Source of the DNA: Psychrilyobacter sp.
Lineage (GTDB): Bacteria; Fusobacteriota; Fusobacteriia; Fusobacteriales; Fusobacteriaceae
Assembly: GCA_030621995.1 (NCBI GenBank)
Contig: JAUXGP010000030.1
Coordinates: 1-10,878, forward strand
DNA: 10,878 bases
Direction of reading: 5' to 3'
Positions 6,760 to 10,878 of this stretch are shown here, piece by piece (position 1 is the first letter of the stretch; every line of letters starts with the position of its first letter). The notes under the pieces are model-generated. The model worked only from the letters and a program-made list of their open reading frames with translations, did not search any database and was not told the DNA's origin. A program made the translations under genes and the position numbers.

Positions 6760-7239
6760 ATGAAAGTAGCTATTATATTTGGAAGTAAATCGGACACAGA
6801 TGTGATGAAAGGTGCAGCTAATTGCCTGAGAGAGTTTGGGATTGAATTTGAAGCACATGTATTGTCGGCTCACAGGGTACCGGAAAAATTAGTGGAAACA
6901 TTAAAAAGATTGGAAACGGAAGATACCCAAGCTATAATTGCAGGGGCAGGATTAGCGGCACACCTGCCGGGAGTGATAGCTTCTAAAACTATATTACCGG
7001 TTGTAGGAGTACCCATCAGAGCAGCATTAGATGGAATGGATGCACTGTTGTCTATTGTACAGATGCCAAAATCTATCCCGGTAGCTACAGTCGGAATCAA
7101 TAACTCCTACAATGCAGGGATGTTAGTGGTACAGATATTGGCATTGAAATATCCAGACATAAATGAAAAATTAATTGCTTTCAGAGAAAATATGAAGAAA
7201 AATTTTATTGCAGATAACGAAGGCGGAGTAGAGCTGTAA
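6760..7239 (+). CDS. purE: N5-carboxyaminoimidazole ribonucleotide mutase / AIR carboxylase catalytic subunit
   Basis: PurE carries out the carboxylation step giving CAIR. In the usual bacterial route it rearranges N5-CAIR made by PurK; in class II enzymes it carboxylates AIR directly. The 159-residue length fits the stand-alone octameric enzyme. Motifs are GSKSD (8-12), SAHRVP (36-41, with the catalytic-type H38), AGAGLAAHLPG (61-71) and DALLSIVQMP (94-103), followed by NNSYNAG. AAGGAGG (6746-6752) lies 7 bases before the ATG. It follows purL after a 98-base repeat-like gap and precedes purC by 165 bases. No purK is in the window, so the motifs leave the mutase or direct-carboxylase choice open; class I features look more likely. 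Confidence 0.96.
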   Translation: MKVAIIFGSKSDTDVMKGAANCLREFGIEFEAHVLSAHRVPEKLVETLKRLETEDTQAIIAGAGLAAHLPGVIASKTILPVVGVPIRAALDGMDALLSIVQMPKSIPVATVGINNSYNAGMLVVQILALKYPDINEKLIAFRENMKKNFIADNEGGVEL

Positions 7240-7404
7240 AAACAATTTATAATTGAAAATGTAAAATTGATAATTAAAAGATTAAAAGATAAAGTCAAAA
7301 GATACAAGACAGAGATACAGATGACATAGAGGAATAATGAGTAGTTAAAAAAATTAATAATTGGATATTTTAGATTTCATTAAAATGGGGACGGTGAAGA
7401 ATAA

Positions 7405-8115
7405 ATGGAAAAGAGAGAATTTATATACGAGGGTAAGGCTAAACAAATATATGCTACAGACAATAAAAACTTAGTAATCATCCACTATAAAGACGATGCT
7501 ACAGCTGGAAATGGAGAAAAGAAGGGGACAATATCCAATAAGGGAATTATAAACAATGAGATTACAACAATCTTATTTGAAAACTTAGAAAAAAATGGAA
7601 TTAGAACTCATTTCAAAGAAAAATTAAATGATAGAGATCAATTATGCGAAAAATTAGAAATATTTCAATTGGAAGTAATAGTAAGAAATATAATAGCCGG
7701 ATCCATGGCTAAAAGGGTAGGGATAGAAGAAGGAACGAGACCTGAAAATACTATCTTTGAAATATGCTATAAAAATGATGAATTTGGTGACCCACTTATC
7801 AACGATCATCATGCAGTAGCTATGGGACTCGCGACATACGATGAATTAAAGGAAATCTATGAGATTACTGCAAAGATCAATACTCTGTTATTGACAGCCT
7901 TTGGAGATGAAGGGATCGATCTGGTGGATTTTAAAATTGAATTTGGAAAAAATAGTGCTGGAGAGATAGTTTTAGCGGATGAGATCTCACCTGATACTTG
8001 CAGGTTATGGGATAAGGCCACAGGACAAAAGCTAGATAAAGACAGATTCAGAAGAAATTTGGGAAGTATAGAGGAAGCATACATCGAGATATTAAAAAGA
8101 CTGGGAGCAAAATAA
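7405..8115 (+). CDS. purC: Phosphoribosylaminoimidazole-succinocarboxamide synthase (SAICAR synthetase)
   Basis: The enzyme condenses CAIR with aspartate using ATP to give SAICAR, the step after PurE. It has 236 residues, the normal length of the bacterial single-domain enzyme. The nucleotide-loop motif YEGKAKQIY is at 8-16. The first family signature [11 protein letters not shown] is at 90-100 and the second, LVDFKIEFG, at 173-181. [13 protein letters not shown] (191-203) is the conserved metal/substrate segment. The ribosome site is GGTGA (7393-7397), 7 bases before ATG, weaker than for purL or purE. The preceding 165 bases are AT-rich and hold no clear gene; a possible promoter at 7267-7295 is weak. 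The stop codon overlaps the purF start (TAATG), so the two are translationally coupled. Confidence 0.97.
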   Translation: MEKREFIYEGKAKQIYATDNKNLVIIHYKDDATAGNGEKKGTISNKGIINNEITTILFENLEKNGIRTHFKEKLNDRDQLCEKLEIFQLEVIVRNIIAGSMAKRVGIEEGTRPENTIFEICYKNDEFGDPLINDHHAVAMGLATYDELKEIYEITAKINTLLLTAFGDEGIDLVDFKIEFGKNSAGEIVLADEISPDTCRLWDKATGQKLDKDRFRRNLGSIEEAYIEILKRLGAK

Positions 8116-9506
8116 TGGTTGTATACAATGAATCAGAAAAGATGGAAGAGGAATGTGGAGTATTCGGGATCTATTCCAGGGAAAATAAAAAGGATATAGC
8201 AGGACTGATCTACTATGGATTGTGTGCACTACAACACAGGGGACAGGAAAGTGCCGGAATGAGTATCTCTAAGGATGAGAAAATTCATACTTTTAAAGGA
8301 ATGGGGCTAGTTTCAGATGTATTTTCTGAAACAACCTTAAAAGAAACTGTTGGAAATATAGGGATTGGTCATGTGAGATATTCTACAGCGGGAGGTTCTT
8401 GTGAGGAGAATGCTCAACCATTGCAAAGTCATTGTAAATTAGGGAATATAGCTATAGCTCATAATGGAAATCTGATTAATCCTAAGATAATCAGGGAATT
8501 ATTAGAGGACGCAGGAGTAGTGTTCCAAACGACTACCGACTCAGAAGTTATCTTAAATATGATTGCAAGAAGATCTAAAAATGGTCTAAAATCAACATTG
8601 GTAGATACTATATCAGCTATAAAAGGATCTTTTGCCTTGGTAATAGCTGTACAAAATAAATTGATTGGGATAAGAGATCCCCATGGGATCAGACCACTCT
8701 GTATGGGTAAGTTAGAGGACGGGAGTATCGTATTAGCTTCTGAATCATGTGCTTTAGATTCGGTAGGAGCAGAATTAATCAGAGATATAAATGCAGGCGA
8801 GATAGTAATAATAGATGAAAACGGTATAGAAGCGATCAACTACAATGAGCAATCTCATAAGGCACCGTGTTCTTTTGAACATATTTATTTTGCCAGACCA
8901 GACTCTGTGATAGACGGGTTGGACGTATATAAAAGCAGGTACGAAACAGGGGTAAAACTTTGGGAACAGGGGAAGGTAGAAGCAGACATCGTAATAGGTG
9001 TTCCAGATTCTGGACTGCCGGCAGCTCAAGGATATGCAATAGCCTCAGGAATACCATTTGTGACAGGTTTAGTAAAAAATAAATATATTGGCAGGACATT
9101 TATAAAGCCATCCCAAGAGCTTCGTGAAAGAGCTGTAAGGGTAAAATTAAATCCTATTAGATCTATGATAGAGGGGAAAAGAGTCGTAGTAATAGATGAT
9201 TCATTGGTTCGTGGGACGACAAGTAAAAAATTAATCGAGATGCTGAGGGGAGCAGGGGCTACCGAGGTTCATTTTAGATCTGCCAGCCCGGCAGTGATGC
9301 ATCCATGTTACTTTGGTGTAGATATAGCTTATAGAAAAGAACTTTTAGCTGCTGAGATGTCTGTAGAAGAGATCTGTGAATATATCGGGGCAGACAGTCT
9401 GGATTTTTTAAAGCTGGATAATTTAACAGATACCCTGGGAAGCAAAGATTTCTGTATGGGATGTTTCAATGGAGTATATCCGCTGTCTACAGTAGCGAAT
9501 ATGTAA
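8115..9506 (+). CDS. purF: Amidophosphoribosyltransferase (glutamine PRPP amidotransferase)
   Basis: PurF catalyses the committed step: PRPP plus glutamine gives 5-phosphoribosylamine. The 463-residue protein has a class II glutaminase domain followed by a phosphoribosyltransferase domain. C14 in EEECGVFGIY is the expected mature N-terminal nucleophile, so a 13-residue propeptide is probably removed. LQHRGQESAG (39-48), HVRYST (86-91) and HNGNL (116-120) form the glutaminase site. VVVIDDSLVRGTTS (357-370) binds PRPP. C252, C398, C447 and C450 match the four [4Fe-4S] ligands of the Bacillus subtilis type, so this should be the iron-sulfur form, which is oxygen-sensitive in that species. The start overlaps the purC stop by one base, with GGGAG (8103-8107) 7 bases upstream; internal M10 is a less likely start. 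Confidence 0.97.
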   Translation: MVVYNESEKMEEECGVFGIYSRENKKDIAGLIYYGLCALQHRGQESAGMSISKDEKIHTFKGMGLVSDVFSETTLKETVGNIGIGHVRYSTAGGSCEENAQPLQSHCKLGNIAIAHNGNLINPKIIRELLEDAGVVFQTTTDSEVILNMIARRSKNGLKSTLVDTISAIKGSFALVIAVQNKLIGIRDPHGIRPLCMGKLEDGSIVLASESCALDSVGAELIRDINAGEIVIIDENGIEAINYNEQSHKAPCSFEHIYFARPDSVIDGLDVYKSRYETGVKLWEQGKVEADIVIGVPDSGLPAAQGYAIASGIPFVTGLVKNKYIGRTFIKPSQELRERAVRVKLNPIRSMIEGKRVVVIDDSLVRGTTSKKLIEMLRGAGATEVHFRSASPAVMHPCYFGVDIAYRKELLAAEMSVEEICEYIGADSLDFLKLDNLTDTLGSKDFCMGCFNGVYPLSTVANM

Positions 9507-9513
9507 TTTAGAT

Positions 9514-9541
9514 GTTACTTTTTTCTTGAAAGAAAAGTAAC
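9514..9541 (+). repeat. Perfect 9-bp palindrome after purF, repeat-like
   Basis: GTTACTTTT (9514-9522) and AAAAGTAAC (9533-9541) are perfect inverted repeats with a 10-base loop, 7 bases after the purF stop. A similar GTTACTTTT...AAAAGTAACCAAAA element is, from memory, common in intergenic DNA of many bacteria, so I read it as a dispersed repeat. No T run follows on the plus strand, so termination is unlikely. Confidence 0.5.
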
Positions 9542-9580
9542 CAAAAATTCAAGACTTTATAAAAATTACTATTACATAAT

Positions 9581-9655
9581 TAATAAAATTATAAAAAATC
9601 GAATCGGTTGTGTTATTTTACTGTAAGTCGTCGAATATTTTTATAAATTTTATTT
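9581..9655. repeat. Imperfect AT-rich inverted repeat between purF and purM
   Basis: AATAAAATTATAAAAAATCGA (9582-9602, shown to within small gaps) is mirrored by TCGAATATTTTTATAAATTT and onward (9631-9655), leaving a 28-base centre. The arms match over about 20 bases with one- or two-base indels. It could be a decayed small repeat element or simply AT-rich palindromic sequence. No gene is visible in it. Confidence 0.35.
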
Positions 9656-9683
9656 TCATATTTCATGACGTAATTATTATAAT
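9655..9683 (+). promoter_or_regulatory. Candidate internal promoter before purM
   Basis: A perfect -10 TATAAT (9678-9683) has TTCATA (9655-9660, four of six matches to TTGACA) 17 bases upstream. It lies in the 248-base purF-purM gap, 72 bases before the purM start. It would give purM and purN transcription independent of the two upstream riboswitches. AT-rich DNA yields such matches by chance. Confidence 0.35.
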
Positions 9684-9710
9684 ATCATCAAAAATAAAAG
9701 AACATGGATC

Positions 9711-9736
9711 AGAGATTAAATCTGTGTAATCTGTGT
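9711..9736 (+). repeat. Short tandem/inverted repeat upstream of purM
   Basis: AATCTGTGT occurs twice in direct tandem (9719-9727 and 9728-9736), preceded by AGATT, which forms a small inverted repeat with the first copy. Strings of this AATCTGTGT type are familiar to me as dispersed intergenic repeats in many genomes. An in-frame upstream ATG at 9704 precedes it, which argues that this ATG is not the purM start. Confidence 0.45.
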
Positions 9737-9754
9737 CAAAAAGGGAGTGTAGAG

Positions 9755-10756
9755 ATGTCAACAATTTCATATAAAGATGCAGGGGTAAACAAGGAAGAGG
9801 GATACAAATCAGTAGGACTTATGAAGGATTTAGTAAAAAAGACACATAATAAAAATGTACTTACCGGCTTAGGCAGCTTTGGTGCAATGTATCAATTGGG
9901 ACAGATGAAAGACCCGATATTGGTATCTGGAACAGATGGTGTAGGAACTAAATTGCAAATAGCGTTTAAAACTAAAACCTATGATACCGTAGGAATTGAC
10001 TGTGTAGCTATGTGTGTAAACGATGTATTATGTCATGGAGCTAAACCATTATTTTTCTTGGATTATATGGCTTGTGGAAAGTTAGATGCAGATGTCGCGG
10101 CGACACTTGTAAGCGGGATAACAGAAGGGTGTTTACAATCCGATGCAGCTTTAGTTGGCGGAGAGACAGCAGAGATGCCTGGATTTTATAAGGATGGAGA
10201 CTATGATATAGCTGGATTTACAGTGGGAGTAGTCGAAAAAGAAGACCTTATAGATGGATCAAAGATAGAAGAGGGAGATACAATCATAGCCTTACCATCA
10301 TCAGGGGTACATAGTAACGGGTTTTCATTGGTAAGAAAATTAGTAACCGACTATGATGCAGAATACGGTGATAAAACAATAGGAGAGGAACTCCTTACTC
10401 CTACAAGAATATATGTGAAGCCTATATTAGAACTTATTAAAAAGCATAGTGTAAACGGCCTGGCTCATATTACCGGGGGAGGAATAATTGAAAATTTACC
10501 GAGAGTAATACCAGCAGGATTAGAAGCTGTGGTGGATAAATCAGCAGTAAAAATACTGCCTATCTTTAAACATCTAATGTCATTGGGAGTAGATGAATCG
10601 GAGATGTGGGGGACATTTAACATGGGTGTAGGATTTATAATAATAGCTAATTCAAATGAAAAAGATGCAATAATTAAAACTTTGGAAGAATTAGGGGAAG
10701 CTCCATATGAGATAGGAACTATATCCAAGGGAGATAATAGAATATGTTTAAGATAG
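9755..10756 (+). CDS. purM: Phosphoribosylformylglycinamidine cyclo-ligase (AIR synthetase)
   Basis: PurM closes the imidazole ring, converting FGAM to AIR with ATP, the step after PurL. From ATG 9755 the protein has 333 residues and begins MSTISYKDAGV, the usual N-terminus; an in-frame ATG at 9704 would add 17 residues encoded by repeat-like DNA. GGGAG (9743-9747) lies 7 bases before 9755. Family motifs are VSGTDGVGTKL (57-67), VAMCVNDVLCHGAKPLFFLDY (84-104), GGETAEMPGFY (135-145), GVHSNGFSLVRK (184-195) and HITGGGIIENLPRV in the C-terminal half. The fold is the same as the synthetase halves of PurL. Its 3' end overlaps purN by 13 bases, so the two are coupled. The 248-base gap before it suggests partly separate expression. 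Confidence 0.96.
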   Translation: MSTISYKDAGVNKEEGYKSVGLMKDLVKKTHNKNVLTGLGSFGAMYQLGQMKDPILVSGTDGVGTKLQIAFKTKTYDTVGIDCVAMCVNDVLCHGAKPLFFLDYMACGKLDADVAATLVSGITEGCLQSDAALVGGETAEMPGFYKDGDYDIAGFTVGVVEKEDLIDGSKIEEGDTIIALPSSGVHSNGFSLVRKLVTDYDAEYGDKTIGEELLTPTRIYVKPILELIKKHSVNGLAHITGGGIIENLPRVIPAGLEAVVDKSAVKILPIFKHLMSLGVDESEMWGTFNMGVGFIIIANSNEKDAIIKTLEELGEAPYEIGTISKGDNRICLR

Positions 10757-10820
10757 CAGTTTTGATATCCGGCGGTGGAAGTAACCTGCAATCCATAATC
10801 GATACTGTTTCTAAATCAAA
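10744..10820 (+). CDS. purN: Phosphoribosylglycinamide formyltransferase, N-terminal fragment (3' truncated by contig end)
   Basis: The frame begins MFKIAVLISGGGSNLQSIID, the nearly invariant N-terminus of GAR transformylase, including the first beta strand and the SGGGSNLQ phosphate-binding loop (residues 9-16). PurN transfers formyl from 10-formyl-THF, the product of Fhs, to GAR. The start overlaps the purM stop by 13 bases, with AAGGGAG (10727-10733) upstream. Only 25 full codons are genomic. From 10821 the sequence is apparently sequencing adapter, and the in-frame TAG at 10843-10845 belongs to that adapter. The gene is therefore cut by the assembly, not a pseudogene. It would normally continue for roughly 170 more codons. 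Confidence 0.85.
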
Positions 10821-10878
10821 AAGTCGGAGGGCCAAGCGGTCTTAGGAAGACAAGACCTGATAACAACTCCTTGGCCAC
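10821..10878 (+). other. Untrimmed DNBSEQ/MGI sequencing adapter with barcode (not genomic)
   Basis: From memory, the MGI adapter reads AAGTCGGAGGCCAAGCGG then TCTTAGGAAGACAA, a 10-base barcode, then CAACTCCTTGGCTCAC. Bases 10821-10853 match the first part with one extra G (GGAGGG). Bases 10854-10863 are exactly ten bases (GACCTGATAA), a plausible barcode. Bases 10864-10878 match the second part lacking one T. The composition differs from the AT-rich genome, the segment replaces the conserved PurN continuation, and it runs to the very end of the window. Confidence 0.93.

Noticed and set aside
7267..7295. Promoter-like TTGATA-17-TAAAGT before purC
   Set aside because: The -10 is only four of six and the region is a purine-rich low-complexity stretch where such matches are expected by chance; no supporting context was found.
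8459..8839. Minus-strand open frame inside purF
   Set aside because: It is antisense to the conserved glutaminase domain of PurF, with no recognisable domain or upstream signals.
9704..9754. Upstream ATG giving purM 17 extra residues
   Set aside because: The extension is encoded by tandem AATCTGTGT repeat sequence, does not resemble a PurM N-terminus, and ATG 9755 has its own ribosome site and the usual start sequence.
10821..10878. The terminal segment as a tRNA gene or a recombination site within purN
   Set aside because: No cloverleaf can be formed and the arrangement fits a sequencing adapter with a 10-base barcode.

Overview
This AT-rich window looks like part of a fusobacterial chromosome. 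Psychrilyobacter, Ilyobacter or Propionigenium-like organisms are my best guess; a clostridial Bacillota is the main alternative. The guess rests on codon use (AGA/AGG arginine, ATA isoleucine), the large single-chain PurL, purine riboswitches, and the style of the 23S and tRNA-Trp genes. It is inference, not a search result. The left edge lies inside a 23S rRNA gene and the right edge runs into a sequencing adapter, so this is most likely a whole short contig broken at an rRNA repeat on the left.

Layout: bases 1-92 are the 3' end of 23S rRNA, followed by tRNA-Trp(CCA) and an intrinsic terminator. A convergent minus-strand gene (323-646) encodes a small membrane-anchored protein with a probable zinc site, and it ends inside its own terminator hairpin. 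From about 750 onward everything reads on the plus strand as a purine biosynthesis cluster. The order is promoter, guanine-class riboswitch, possible 25-codon leader peptide and terminator, then fhs; next a second guanine-class riboswitch with its own terminator, then purL; then purE, purC, purF, purM and the first 25 codons of purN.

The genes form a coherent pathway. Fhs makes 10-formyl-THF, the one-carbon donor used by PurN (and by PurH, not seen here). PurF makes phosphoribosylamine, PurN formylates GAR, PurL (synthetase and glutaminase in one chain) makes FGAM, PurM closes the AIR ring, PurE makes CAIR, and PurC makes SAICAR. PurD, PurK, PurB and PurH are not in the window. Two C74-type purine aptamers, one before fhs and one before purL, suggest that guanine or a close analogue shuts the cluster down at two successive points. 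The purL switch has a fully readable terminator/antiterminator mechanism. The fhs leader is less ordinary: a weak P1 helix, a terminator about 130 bases from the aptamer, and a small ORF ending in the terminator loop.

The gaps purL-purE and purF-purM carry hairpin-rich repeat-like sequence, and the second also carries a candidate internal promoter for purM. The last 58 bases (10821-10878) match my memory of the DNBSEQ/MGI adapter with a 10-base barcode. They are not genomic, and the apparent early stop in purN is an artefact of this. I see no mobile element, CRISPR array or novel defence system. The most interesting biology is the two-riboswitch control and the fhs leader.
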